A stretch of DNA of 64,000 nt from Mytilisepta virgata (GCA_028015205.1 JAPWFG010000026.1:682001-746000), one strand, 5' to 3'. Counted from the first letter of the stretch, positions 19,600-31,235 are shown. Translations and numbers: made by a program. The notes: generated by a model not told the origin, from the sequence alone.

Positions 19600-19829
19600 G
19601 GGACGAGATCAAAAGTTCAATATCGGATAAAAAACTTAATTCACATAGTTTTTTCACTGACCCCCCCCCCACCCCCCTCTTAACTTAATTTGGGAAAAAT
19701 TGATTGACCAATACGGGCATATTCAAAAATCGATGTCGGATAACAAAACTTGTAGTGATTTTTACCCCCACACCCCCAAACTATTTGAATTAAGTTTTTT
19801 ATCCGACATTGAACTTTTGATCTCGTCTC
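19600..19829. mobile_element. Harbinger-like MITE, TTA target
   Basis: A 230-bp element flanked by TTA at 19597-19599 and 19830-19832. The ends read GGGACGAGATCAAAAGTTCA and, on the other strand, GAGACGAGATCAAAAGTTCA. The similarity continues about 55 bp into the element (..TCGGATAAAAAACTTAATTC..), then through C-rich tracts in inverted orientation. The TTA duplication fits PIF/Harbinger. Non-coding. Confidence 0.88.
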
Positions 19830-20284
19830 TTAGCATTTTGTTTGTTTGACCGATAAATATTGTGCAATGAACTATACGTTTTGTTGTTGTTAAAGGCAGT
19901 TTGTTTTAGTCAAAGTGACGCCATATGCCATAATAAATTGAAATATGATTAATAAGCATTAAAGCCCGATAGTGACATATTGTGTAAATTGAGAACCTTT
20001 TGATTATGTGTGGATATTAAGCCATAATGTATTTTATGGAGTGGAGTGTTGGAGTAGAGTATTGGAGTGGAGTGTTGGAGTGAACTTTTGGAGTGAAATT
20101 TTTGGAATGAGATTTTTGGAGTGAGATTTTGGAGTGAAATTTTAAAGTGAAATAGAACACAACAATAAGGTCAAAAACGGGGAACTACTTTATATACATG
20201 TATGATTAGTAAAAGTTATAACTTCTTTCTTTGATTATAATATAATTTCGATAATAATATTGTATCAGTATTATAACTAACGTA

Positions 20285-20558
20285 AGGTATCCAGACCATA
20301 AATGACCACGTGATTATTCAAAATTTCCCGGATGTTCCATACAACGCAATTAAAATGACCTTGGTAATTATCGACAAATTTCGGAAATGCCCATATAACT
20401 AACTTATTTTTACAGACTCTGCATATAAGCGACAAAGTGGGTTTCAACTTGAAAAAATATATATATACAAATCTGCAGCTTTAAATTGTTTGGTTCAGCC
20501 ATTCAAGGTAAAAAAAAGATACAATGTTCGATCATGATATATCATGGTCCGGATACCT
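20285..20558. mobile_element. AGGTATCC-family MITE, copy 2, nested
   Basis: A 274-bp element flanked by TA (20283-20284, 20559-20560), with ends AGGTATCCAGACCATAA and ATGGTCCGGATACCT. It closely matches the copy at 2953-3224 throughout, in the same orientation. It sits inside the 2.1-kb foldback element and so inserted after that element formed, or was carried with it. Confidence 0.9.
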
Positions 20559-21499
20559 TAAGGTTCTACAATGTATCACCAATCATGAAAGGTTGAAGTC
20601 ACTCATAACATATTTGAAGATGCTTTGAAATAGTGTACATGTAACTTTTACTTTTTACTTGAAAACAAAGTGTTGTTATTTTTATTCAAATACAGCATAA
20701 AAAGAGCAGACTAAATTGGCAAAACAAACAGAACTTTCAGTTTCATTAATTTTGTATTGTTCATTTTAAAAAGTTACGAATTTGCTTAACTTGTGATAGA
20801 TTTGAATCTTGAAGAAATTAACATGTATCTATGGAGATCAGTATTATTTATTATTATTTATCCCATGATTAATAAATAATTTTGATATATTTCGATATTT
20901 AAGTAGGGTGGTCCATTAAGAATATCACCTAGTCACACCCATGAAATGTAGCATATTAAATTGAATTCATGGGTTAATTGGCCAAATGAACAAATCATAG
21001 GTCACTTCTAAAAAAAACAATATATACTGACAATTTGTTGAAAGATGATGAGATTTATGTGGAAAAGATCATAAAATTGCATTTTATCAGTAAACGTTTT
21101 ATCGCAATGACAGCAATTAAGCAATTTTGAAACAAGGCAGAGGCAATTGGTGCCACAATACACTTTATAAATGTTATCAACTGAGAATGTGAAACTATGT
21201 CAATGGTTGTTGGACAATAAGCCATTGCTAGATCCTGGTTCAGAACAGCAACATGTCGAAGAAATATTTTTTAAAGAAAAGTTTTGCAGAAGCTGTAAGG
21301 GGTAAATCAGAAGAAAACAACGAAGGATCAGTTTAGCATCAAGTACTGACATTTTTGACAATCCTGTTGTGTGTGTAGACAAACATTGGAAGAAAATAAA
21401 TTCTCACATCTTATTATAGTTTTTCTTTTATGTGCTACATCAAAAGTTAAACATAGGATTAAAAATAAAATTGGAACCAGACCCAACCAACAACAAAAA

Positions 21500-21840
21500 A
21501 GTTTATCTTCATGGTAATGAGATATGCCAACTGCAAACCAAATATCACAGACCTACCACTAGTGGTTCCCCATAAACTGACCTAATCACAAACTAATACA
21601 TGTAAAATAAGCAAAAGTCAATAGACCATGACTGAGGGGGCAGGGCCAAATAATCTCCATGGAAATGAGATGTGCCAATGCTAATGCAACTACATAAATG
21701 TACCAAATATGATTGACCTACCACCTGTGGTTCGACACAAACTAGACCTAATCACAAACTAATACACTGTTGACGCCGCCGCCGCCGGAAACAGCATACC
21801 TATGTCTCGCTTTTTGACTCCGTCAAGCGAGACAAAAAAA
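21500..21840 (+). repeat. Direct-repeat block inside the foldback element
   Basis: Two related segments share AATGAGATATGCCAA-type, GACCTACCACNNGTGGTTC-type and GACCTAATCACAAACTAATA sequences, the second one diverged. They are followed by a GCCGCCGCCGCCGG stretch and GACTCCGTCAAGCGAGACAA. I know this tail as an interspersed mussel repeat (recollection, not a search). Non-coding. Confidence 0.65.
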
Positions 21841-22152
21841 TCAAAAATGTATTATATAAATGGGAGATTGGAAGGCACTTTTTTGCATAAAACTAGCAAT
21901 GACCTTTTGATGTAACTCCTTAATAATAAAATGTCTTGATATATTTTCTCAATGAAAATCTCGAACATATTATTGTAATTGCAGTTCTTCGCTTATTATT
22001 GTGAACATTCTATTTTAATTTAAAATTTAACTCCAAAATTTTACTCCAAAATCTCACTCCCAAATTCCACTCCAAAATCTCACTCCAAAATTTCACTCCA
22101 ACACTCCACTCCAACACTCCACTCCATAAAATACATTATGCCGGATATTAAG

Positions 22153-23026
22153 ACTTAGGTATAAATAGAGATAATTTCGAGAAGAAAAAAATATAATGAA
22201 GGAGGAGGAAACATTATCGACCGACTAAAATTAACCTGTGATTGGGGGTAAAGAAAATTTGCAGATAAATTACACAAAATTAAAGATCGACAGTTTTTCT
22301 TATGGATTCATATCTTACTTAATGTGTTTTGACATACTAATTACTTTCAGCTTCATTGATGTACTTATGTTTTCAGATGTCTCCAGGGGCTTTAAAGTGC
22401 TTTATCTTCAAAAGTATTGTCTCAAGTACATATATTTTCTGCCTAAACCTGTCAATATCTCAGATAAAAATGATACAAAAATAACCATGATGCATCGTAA
22501 AAAAGTATACACCACTGAATATTTTTGGTATCTGCGTACGTTCCATTTTATTTGTTTTGTACATAAAAATGTAGTAATACCTACGTGTGTGTTTTAGTTT
22601 AAATTTACATGTATGAATACTTGTGAACATGACACGTTTACTGCAGGGACTGTCCATGGGCATACAGATATACGGGAATACGGTTAATCCCAATTCAATA
22701 CGTACTGAAGATTGATTGAACGTCCAGTGGCAAATATTTCATGCTTCTTCAGGACGAGAACCAGTTCAACAATGTATCAAACACATTTCAAATAGCTCCG
22801 GACACAGAATCCCAATAGGGGTTTAGGGTAGGACGGGACACAAATGGGAACCAGTTTTGACTGCCACTATAAAAGAAGGATGGTTTGGTAGGGACGGATA
22901 ATTACGCCTTCTATAGCGACCATCAGCCTACTCCTTTTCGAAGGGGTCTTAACCGTGCAGGGAGTGTGGCATTCTCCAAACATGTTAGCCACTATGGTCC
23001 GCGATCAGACCTTACTGATGATAATA
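22153..23026. other. Intergenic, with two interspersed repeat blocks
   Basis: 22715-22762 holds GAACGTCCAGTGGCAAATAT..CAGGACGAGAA, which recurs at 37117-37165. 22826-22990 holds GGACGGGACACAAATGGGAA..CCAGTTTTGAC.., which recurs inverted at about 37890-38058. The small open frame at 22238-22597 has no recognisable product. Confidence 0.6.
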
Positions 23027-23508
23027 CAGTGGAACCTCTGTAAACCGACAGCTATTAGATCGTGCAAAATTGACCGGTTTCCGGAGGTGTCGGTTTTGAG
23101 ATGTTCCTAAATTTCGACTGGAAGCCTTTTTCAGCTACCAAAAGACATTCAAGCGGCATAAATATTACATATTTACTACATTTGAATTTTTTTCTTCTGT
23201 AACTGTCACTAAATCTTATTCTTTTAGCTTCGTCGTTATTTTGTAATAGAAGGGAAAGTAAAAATCTATTTTATTAAAAGCGCTATTCAATGAAGGGAAT
23301 GAGAGTTCCGCTGGTTTTTAGAGGTGTACTTGACAGGAATATGTATGCTTTGAACCGGGCATTATTTCCGTTATTCGGAATTCAAAGGGGCGGATTTGTT
23401 AGGATTTTTTACTTGAAGATATAGGTGTAAATTCCGGACCAAAAGAAAGCGTTCGATTTACGGAGTAATCAAGTTTTCAGTGTGCCTGTTTAGGGGAGTT
23501 CCTGACTG
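23027..23508. mobile_element. Pogo/Tigger-like non-autonomous element (copy 2)
   Basis: A 482-bp element with TA on both sides (23025-23026, 23509-23510). The left end is CAGTGGAACCTCTGTAAACC and the right end, on the other strand, is CAGTCAGGAACTCCCCTAAA. The interior near 23380-23450 (..TTACTTGAAGATATAGG.., ..AAATTCCGGACCAAAAG..) is the inverted counterpart of sequence near 980-1060 in the first copy. That links the two as one family. No transposase. Confidence 0.85.
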
Positions 23509-23766
23509 TATAAAAATATACCCATTTTGCTCTGTTTTGGTTTTCAACATTTTATGTAGGTCTTGAAATGTGCACGTCTCGTGCACGAAAATTGTATCAT
23601 GAAATTTATTATATACATACAATATAAAAAGAAGAATACATTAACAAATATTCATACACTGTTATTCTACACTGTATAATCTATTCAGTATACTCTATTC
23701 TTATAATTTTGATATGTCCATGTAATGCTGTTCGTCATTGCTTTGACCCGTTTGGGTGTAATTATT

Positions 23767-24126
23767 ATGCAGTCTGAAACAGAATATTATCTTAATCATC
23801 CAAATTTTGAGGTTCGCAAATTGCTCACAAAGTTTAGGACCAGGGACCATACACTATTAATTGAAATCGGCAGATACATGTACAAAAACATACCAAGAGA
23901 ATAAAGATTATGTATTCATTGTAAAAATGAAATTGGTGACGAATTTTATTTCTTTCTGTCCTGGGATAATCTTCGTGCAAAATTGCTTAATTATTTAAAT
24001 ACAGTAGAAAATAATTTTATTAATTTTACTAACGTTGAGAAACTTAAAAATCTTCTGAATCCGTCAACACCAAGTTATATTAAAACAGTAACATCCTTTA
24101 TAAAACAGGAGAGGGGATTATCATAA
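23767..24126 (+). pseudogene. LINE remnant: C-terminal zinc-binding domain
   Basis: One frame of 120 codons with a single internal stop, ending TAA at 24124-24126. It reads LTKFRTRDHTLLIEIGRY, then a zinc-knuckle-like CIHCKNEIGDEFYFFLSWD. The usual motif is CxxC..H..C; here the His reads Tyr and the last Cys reads Trp. A tail YIKTVTSFIK follows. This arrangement is the extreme C-terminus of reverse transcriptase ORFs in animal non-LTR elements. The reverse transcriptase and endonuclease are absent, so the copy is 5'-truncated. An A+T-rich 3' tail follows to about 24240. Confidence 0.75.
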
Positions 24127-25919
24127 CAATTAATTGTTTATATATCTTCTTTGTCGTCAAATTTATTTTGTGTGTGTTATGTTGTATATTGTATGCTTAT
24201 ATCCATAATGGGAGAGTATTTTGCAATAAAAAAGTATATATTATTATTATTTTTAAGAATAAGAATTAGTTTGCTTAGCCCATTAGGAATTATTATGCGA
24301 TAAAGTAATTATTAAAAGGACTGTTTGTTACATAAATTTAATTCTGGCAAAATAACTTAGGCGACAACCCCCCCCCCCCCCCAAAAAAAAAAAAATCGAA
24401 GGAAGAAAAAAGGGGGGTTATATTCTAGGCATTAATGTTAATTGTCATTATCGATTTAAATAAATGATAGAAAATGTTTTTGTATTCAATCGATTTATAA
24501 CACAATTAGTATACAATTCGACCCAACATAAAATAACGCTGTGTTAGCAGTGTACCAATACACATCACTCAACAAATATTTAGGTCATGATAAATTTACA
24601 TTGAAAATCCATGTAAACAACTTTAATTCGGTCATAAAAGGTGAAGGATACAAGGTTTCCGAACGGCTAATTTTAACGAGGACCAATTAGGGTGAAAAGT
24701 GAGAGAGAGAAAAAAATCATTCGATAGTCATTTTAAATGACACGATATGCATAAATGGATATAAAAATATTTTTTTAATTTTGCTTTAGGGCAATTTGCC
24801 AGAGACAGTTATGTTACCGGAAACAAGGTTTTAAAATAGAAAAAAAGGAAAGACATTTTAAGAAGATACGCAATCCTTCTTGTTGTTAACGTGTTTTGAT
24901 ACAAGTTTCCGTTAAATGCATATTTTGGCAGACATTATTTAGCTAAATAATGAACGGACACCGAGCGGGGGATGGGGGACATGTACATGTAGTAGATCCT
25001 GGAAATTTGAAATTTTCTTTGTCCTACCATCAAGTGTAACTATTTATTATAATTATCTCATGTCATTTTTTTAGTGAAGATTCCTGTGACATTGACCCAT
25101 GATGACCTCTGCATCTGGATGACAAAGTTACAAATGTATCATCCATGTGCTCTGGTCACGAGGAGGACTCCTTATTGATCTTTACAAAAATATTTAACAT
25201 ATATTGTTATTTTTTTTTATATTGAACAACATGACCACATAGTGCATTTCTAAACTGAACACTTCCGAGAATTTCTGTTTAAAAATTAATTCTTTTTCCC
25301 CCATGTGGTCTGATGCAGCTCTGGTACAATGTATCTAGTCATTTTACTAAAAATCTAGTCACTTGCAATTACTTCATATACATGTATATATTGCTATATT
25401 TTGGAATTGTTAGCGGGCCCTTGATTGGAAATAAAATATTCTTATTCTTATTCTACGACTGGTGTTCTTTGTGGTACGTACAAACACACGTTTGTTTCAT
25501 TCCAGGATCCACTAATAGCAACCCATTAAAAATGTATAATAATCAAATAAAATAAAGATGAATTTAAGCAAAAGGAAAGAGACATTTTGCCCACAATATA
25601 GTTGGCCCACAATATTTGAACTGCAGATCAACCGGCACATTGCCAGTATATTTAAAAGTTCATTTAAGAACAGTAGGTCTACCGCATTTTCCATCCTTTG
25701 TATTTTAAAAACGCATAAGTTCTGTTGTCTTTAGAGAAATGAGTATTATTTTAAAAAGGTTTTAACATGAAATTTATATGTGCTGTGTCAGAATTTTTCC
25801 TCAGTGACTTACAAATGACTTGAGCAAAACATTGAGACATTGGAAAAAATGTTTGAAATGTAACCTTGCACCGCGAATATCTTTTTTCTTGTTCTTCTGA
25901 CCTCAAACTTGACTATATG
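24127..25919. other. Intergenic, no gene recognised
   Basis: It holds the 3' tail of the LINE remnant to about 24240 and a C run followed by an A run at 24368-24395. Unique-looking A+T-rich sequence makes up the rest. Open frames at 25313-25555 and 25512-25694 have no recognisable product. Confidence 0.45.
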
Positions 25920-26100
25920 CATAACACAACTAAAACGCAACAAATGAAATCTCTTGGCTCCCTTATAAGACAGTCACTTGAACAGAGGACAGGGGCTCCT
26001 GGTATTTGTATGTTATTTCAATTGCTTCTGTTTGTTTAATTTTGTATGTTGCTTTTAACCCTAATCAGGCCGAGAACTGTGTTTTGAAATAAAGGTATTA
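25920..26100 (+). mobile_element. Truncated LINE 3' end
   Basis: One frame reads KSLGSLIRQSLEQRTGAPGI and is followed by a short 3' tail ..CTTTTAACCCTAATCAGG.., then GAAATAAAGG. A second copy of the coding piece and a similar tail lies at 56745-56975. The piece resembles the end of the LINE tail at 23767-24126 (TSFIKQ against GSLIRQ/GSFIKQ). Class beyond non-LTR is not determined. Confidence 0.6.
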
Positions 26101-27170
26101 CATGTATCTTGTACCATGTCAACGATCTTTGGGTCAATCTAGGCGTTAGAGCTCAATTCCCGACAACCTTTTTTTCGCAACATTTTGATCTCGAGCACTG
26201 CTGACGAGTTGTCAGTCAACGAAATGGCCATACAGTGCATCAACTTATTTCGGTATGTGATACAGTTTATTACTACAGTATGAAAGTGTCGGCGGATTCA
26301 CCTAGTCGAAAAACTTGCCAGCTTTAATTAAAAATAACATCAGAAATAAGATACCCGCCCCCGATATCAGAGTCGACAACTAAGTGTGGAAAAGCTAAAT
26401 ACTTTCAAATAGTCCAAACTTTGTCCCAACCTTCGTTAAAATTACAAATTTCTTCTGTGACCAATAATATCATTTCCAACATTTCAAATGCCCGGAGCAT
26501 TTTTAAGCCACACCAAGTTGAAACCTCAAATTTAGCTTCATTTGCATTCGGGAGTCGAGGCAGCAAAATTGAAATCAACCACCAAACTCGTACTAGATTT
26601 TTGTTTACACGTCCCTTCTACGACTATGGTTTTCAACTTAATTTACCAAGACCAACATAAGAAAGTTGGCTCGGGTACTTATAAAAATGTTTTACTCAGC
26701 AATATTCAAAAACGTGCCTGTCCCAAGCCACGATTCCATTTCCAGGGGATGTCTCCGAATTGTATTTGATTTCTCTATTAAATGCTGTGGGGCTTTTTTG
26801 GGGGCCTTTGTTGAATTTCAAACCAAGCATTTTGGAACAATGTACATGTATTAATCATCTTGAGGTCCGGGTTGTCGCTCAGCACTGATATGACTTAAAG
26901 CCGAACGACGACCCCGAGATAGCATTGAATTTCAATCTACCTCATTGACGCATATCTCATATCCATTTAATTTTACATATTTAAAAAAAATGTATATATT
27001 AAACAAGTTAATCGAAAATAAAAATGTGCGATGTTAAATATTTAAAAAAAAATCCACAAATATGCAACATGTGACCTATGTGAAACCCCTCACGTCTACC
27101 TGTAATCCAATAGGTATTGTCTCCATATAAAGAATGTTAAGAATTCACATACCACTACAGATCATTATTA
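26101..27170. other. Intergenic, no gene recognised
   Basis: Unique-looking sequence downstream of the headcase gene. Overlapping open frames around 26421-26854 lack a recognisable product. A weak inverted repeat of about 20 bp lies near 26870-26925. Confidence 0.4.
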
Positions 27171-27302
27171 TTTATTCCAAAATAAACATATGTAAGAAAA
27201 TGCCATTTTTCTTAGTCTTAAAACAAGCAATGGTAAGCATATAATAGGACCTGCGTCATGTCCTTGCATATTAAAGGTATCGTCTGTTTGTTTAATTTCC
27301 TG

Positions 27303-27308
27303 TTTATT
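27303..27308 (-). terminator. Candidate poly(A) signal, headcase gene
   Basis: AATAAA on the - strand about 640 bp beyond the headcase stop. Another lies at 27171-27176. The 3' UTR (about 27160-27949) shows no open frame of note except one overlapping the coding end. Confidence 0.4.
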
Positions 27309-27949
27309 TTTAGAATATAAATTAATGTCAAATGTAGATAAGTAATGACCAATATTACAGATTTACCATGAACAATAATAAAATCTAATTTTCAGATGTT
27401 TCACTATTTGAAGTTCGCACTAAATTCCACAAGATTCTAGATTAGTCAGAAATGTTTGCTGTTTTAATCAATTTTTTTGTCAATTTCTGTAATATATATC
27501 TTTACAAAATTTAAAATTGTAATCCTCTGTTGTAAATTATGCACTGGTCAATGTATCAAGAAAAGCGGTTACAGTGATTCTTTCACTAAGGTAACATACA
27601 CTTTTACGGAAAACTGCGAGAATTGACATCTCTACAAAGTTGCACCAATTGCCACAAGTCAAAAATAAACAATATATAAACATGAATTAAAATGGTCCAC
27701 AAGTCTGGTATCTCCAGATAAAAAGTCTTAAAAATTAACAAAACATTAACAGTCCAGGTGTTGCAAAAATATAATCTTCAAGTTCCATGAACAAGATTTT
27801 GACGATTTCCTTCCGACGTAACCATAGTAACTAAAGTAAAGTCACAACTGTGTAACAAGTTCAATAAATCCAAAATAATTGCTGAAGATATACGACAAAT
27901 AAAAGGCAATACATGAATAAGCACGAGTATTGTCAGAACAGTTCTAAAG

Positions 27950-29413
27950 TCAATTCCATATACTCTGTTTAGCCTTGACATTGAAGGTTTCATTAAGCGG
28001 TCGTATAAAATGGAAATCATACGCTTTACAGTATGGACAGGCAACCATACGACTGTACTGACTGTAGAAAGTTAGCCCTGTATTTATGTCGACCACAGCC
28101 CGACGACACTGTTTACAAGTGAGCCGTTTCTGACAGCATGGCGTCGCAGCAAATATATCGTACGTGTACATCGTTCCCAGCTGTAATGCGCTTCCATCCC
28201 ATTCATTTTTGCATGATGCACAACGCATATCGGACCCTTGTTCAAGGCACTGTACGCACACGGCGTTTATAAACTGAAGGCGCCCATCCGATATCACTTG
28301 CACTACGCCATCGCCATAAGCCTGAGGAGACAGAAAAAATGTTCCATCGATCATCGGATAACGATCAAACACCGGTAGATCGCGCTTACATATAACACAA
28401 TTCAGCGAGCAAACTTTGTACGACGTTAGATGAGAAAGGACAAAATTCCTCGTATCGTCAGTGCCGTCATCATCCATCTTTATATGATATGGATTTTGCT
28501 TGTGCTTAGGCAGGATACTAAAGGCTGATAAATCTTGTCGGCGTCGGAACGAAGTGTTGGCGTTAAACGGATGATGTAGCTCGCTAGTGGCTTTCGGGCT
28601 TTTGGGAAACGCTGGTGGGTTGAAATTTCCGTTCACGATAGGCGACGACGGAGTAGGAGATGAAGATGATCCAACCGATCCAGATGACCGTGGTAGACTC
28701 CCATTACTGCTCACGCTGTCCGTGCGGGAACGCTGTGTAGTAAACACGTTGTTGTTATTAGTGATACCAGTGTTGTTGTTGTTGTGGTTGCTTACGTTAG
28801 TTGTATATACGGGTGATTGTTGGTGATTGTTGTTAGTGTGGGTTGTTGTATTGGTAGATCCATAGCCCCCTTTCCCATTACTCACCACAGGCGCTGGTTT
28901 GTCGTTCTTTTTCTTAGTTTTCTTCTTGTTTTTATTATCAACAACAGCTGGTGGGGGTGGTGCGAAGTAATCCAAATCTTTTCGTATATGCCCCCGTCCA
29001 CATTTGCAGTCGCAAGCTTTAAAAGCGAGATCATATCCCTTTTTGGTCCACAAATTCTGTAAGCGCTGTTTTTCGCTCCAGCTCCTAGCTCGACCACAGG
29101 AACGAAGATACGCAAGAACGGACTCTTCCCACTCCTCAAAGCAATCTTTATGCATCCAGTTACTGTATTGACAATTTTCATTGTTGCAAAACACTTTCAC
29201 AGAATTTTCCGGCTCATTTGGATTGATTAATTCTTCCGGAGACGTGCAAGTAAGTGGCACACAGCATTTTATAAGTTTCGGTGCCCCTCTGTTGTCATTC
29301 TGCTCTACATTCTGAGACCCAATATCCGGTGCAGCAGCTTGTACGTTGTTATTTTCCACATCTTTTTTCACAACATTATGCGAATGCACCTTTTGATGTT
29401 TACGATGAGGCAT
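27950..29413 (-). CDS. HECA: Headcase protein (HECA homologue), single-exon coding region
   Basis: Headcase controls progenitor cell growth in insects, acting with Unkempt in nutrient/mTOR-linked growth control. HECA is its vertebrate homologue. Here 487 codons run without an intron from ATG (29411-29413) to TGA (27950-27952). An in-frame stop lies just upstream, which fixes this as the first ATG. Residues 48-150 hold the conserved Cys/His domain, with SPEELINPNEPENSVKVFC, the MHKDCFEEWEESVLAYL block, SCGRARSWSEKQRLQNLW and ACDCKCGRGHIRKDLDYF. Residues 151-290 are low complexity: PPPP, a Lys-rich run, then Asn-, Thr- and Ser-rich stretches. Residues about 300-487 hold the second conserved domain with paired Cys motifs (C335, C339xxC342, C386xxC389, C398xxC401, C426C427, C433xxC436, C459xxC462). 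Length is close to vertebrate HECA (about 540). A possible 5' UTR splice acceptor, CTTATCTAG, lies just before the ATG. Confidence 0.95.
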   Translation of the reverse strand: MPHRKHQKVHSHNVVKKDVENNNVQAAAPDIGSQNVEQNDNRGAPKLIKCCVPLTCTSPEELINPNEPENSVKVFCNNENCQYSNWMHKDCFEEWEESVLAYLRSCGRARSWSEKQRLQNLWTKKGYDLAFKACDCKCGRGHIRKDLDYFAPPPPAVVDNKNKKKTKKKNDKPAPVVSNGKGGYGSTNTTTHTNNNHQQSPVYTTNVSNHNNNNTGITNNNNVFTTQRSRTDSVSSNGSLPRSSGSVGSSSSPTPSSPIVNGNFNPPAFPKSPKATSELHHPFNANTSFRRRQDLSAFSILPKHKQNPYHIKMDDDGTDDTRNFVLSHLTSYKVCSLNCVICKRDLPVFDRYPMIDGTFFLSPQAYGDGVVQVISDGRLQFINAVCVQCLEQGSDMRCASCKNEWDGSALQLGTMYTYDIFAATPCCQKRLTCKQCRRAVVDINTGLTFYSQYSRMVACPYCKAYDFHFIRPLNETFNVKAKQSIWN

Positions 29414-31030
29414 ATTCCTAGATAAGCATAACAAGTAAATGTTCAGTCATCGAAAAATGTCAGCTATATCAGACCGGTTAGTTTACGTGCAAATTCTAAT
29501 GCCGGCTTCTTACAGTTTATTATTGTTGACAGTATAACTTGGGCTCTGCCTACTTTCGTTTAAAACAAACATTTTCATTGGTCAAAAATACGGTCAGTAA
29601 AATGATTGGTTGAATGAGTAATCTATGACCTTCTGTACGCAAGATTGATTATTTTTGTTAGAAGTACACGGTAATAGTGTGTTTACATTCTACGCGTTAA
29701 GTTGATATAAATAGGTCGAGGCCGTTTGTAATCATAGATGTGTGTTTTTCAATAACAATTTTATATTTAAACATTTTAGCTATCAATAGAAACAACCTAT
29801 ATTTATTGCTTTGAATAGCAATTAAGGATATCGGTAGAAAAGCTTTATTAAAATGCAGACGTTTTAAAAATGAAAACTGTACGAAATTAACTTACTTTTA
29901 AATTTTCGTAAACAGGTATATCGGATTACAATTTTTACAACGGCTTCATTGATAACATCAATGAAAAGGAATAACATGCGACATAGCTCTAAAAACTTAT
30001 TTAAATCAGGATGGATAATAAAATAAACAACGTCGAAAAGCTTGAATATCTTAAACCTCAATCATCTTTTTCTAAAATCAGTTAATTTCTTTTTTAAATT
30101 CGCCTTACCAGTTTTCGTTTATTAATAAAAGCATAAATTATACTCAGTATTGGTTGAAGGCTTCTAAACAGACATATTATACACAAATAATAAAGATAAA
30201 AGAAAAAAATGACATGGTGGGTTTTTTGTAACGACGACAGAAAAGATATATAGGAATTGGTATCAGACAGTTGCTGTATATATATGTAGGCTTTCAAAGG
30301 GAATCACACCATATTTACGAAATTTCGCGAGAAGTTGACGACTATTAGAGTTCAAAAAGTCTTCCAATTTAATCTAATTTTTAAACAACAAGAGCATTGA
30401 TTATATAAAATTTTAAAACAACCACTGCTTTCCAGTGTTAGTTCCGTAAAAAAATTTGGTATGTACAGAATTTAAAAATAAAAAGCGGGGGGCGGGGGGG
30501 GGGGGGGGGGGGCGGGATATATACGAAAAGAGGCCGATTTGTAGACGGATTATTCAGCAATTATTTATTGCTTTTTCCTTTTTCAAAACATTGTTCAAAG
30601 TTTGTATCTGAAATTTACGCTTTAATTTACATTTTTATTTTGCATACTACCCTGCATATTTGCAAAAAATCAATTTTATTCACAATAAAATAGCACTTCA
30701 GACATTCAGCTGCAGTTAAAGTACTTATAATTAAAAAGTTGCAGCTGTCTGCATGTTTAAAAATCAATCACACGAGGGAGCAAGCATTTGATTTTTATTG
30801 AAAAGGAAGGGAAGAAGGCTAGGAAGGAAGTTAAACTTCGGATTTCCGCTTCTTCTATTATCGGGCAAACGCTCGGCACTTAATACATGTGATATACAGA
30901 CCTGCCTTGTTAGGCGATAGAGGCACATCATCATGGACAAACTGTTTCTTTTGAAATAATTAATGATTCAAAAGTTACATAAAAATATTTAAAGTTTGTA
31001 AATCATAGACGTGGGCAGTAATGGAATTGT

Positions 31031-31033
<3 letters not shown>
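29414..31033. other. Upstream of headcase; no further gene
   Basis: It should contain the headcase promoter and 5' UTR, but no core promoter element could be fixed. A G-rich run lies at 30486-30516. Open frames at 29864-30061 and 30094-30297 (- strand) have no recognisable product. Confidence 0.45.
30486..30516 (+). repeat. G-rich tract
   Basis: About 31 bases of G interrupted by two C bases. A simple repeat with G-quadruplex potential. Confidence 0.9.

Positions 31034-31082
<49 letters not shown>
31034..31082. repeat. (TA)n microsatellite
   Basis: About 24 uninterrupted TA dinucleotides. The open frame across it starting at 31021 is an artefact of the repeat. Confidence 0.95.
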
Positions 31083-31086
<4 letters not shown>

Positions 31087-31199
31087 TTTATAATTTTTTT
31101 GTGCGCGTTTGACAGGAGATTTAAATTTTTCCCAAATCTAATATTACTATTTGATCTGGAATTTTTCCATCAGAAATTTTGCAGCATTAATTTTTTTCG

Positions 31200-31200
<1 letters not shown>

Positions 31201-31230
<30 letters not shown>

Positions 31231-31235
31231 AAAAA
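31201..31235 (+). repeat. Poly-C then poly-A
   Basis: Twenty C followed by fifteen A. The same C-then-A order occurs at 24368-24395. Confidence 0.95.

Larger units (their letters stand above)
20022..22142. mobile_element. 2.1-kb foldback element with GGAGTG tandem-repeat arms
   Basis: Flanked by GGATATTAAG at 20012-20021 and 22143-22152, a 9-10 bp target duplication. The ends read CATAATGTATTTTATGGAGT in inversion, with one or two unmatched bases at the tips. Each arm (about 20040-20155 and 22017-22130) is a run of 12-15 bp units GGAGTGnnnTTTTT or the complement ACTCCAAAAnnnCACTCC. The interior holds the AGGTATCC MITE at 20285-20558, two direct repeats at about 21500-21600 and 21650-21770, a GCCGCCGCCG stretch and AAGCGAGACAAAAA. 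Small open frames such as 21200-21382 have no known product. A long target duplication with tandem-repeat arms resembles Foldback or MULE-type elements (inference). Confidence 0.85.
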
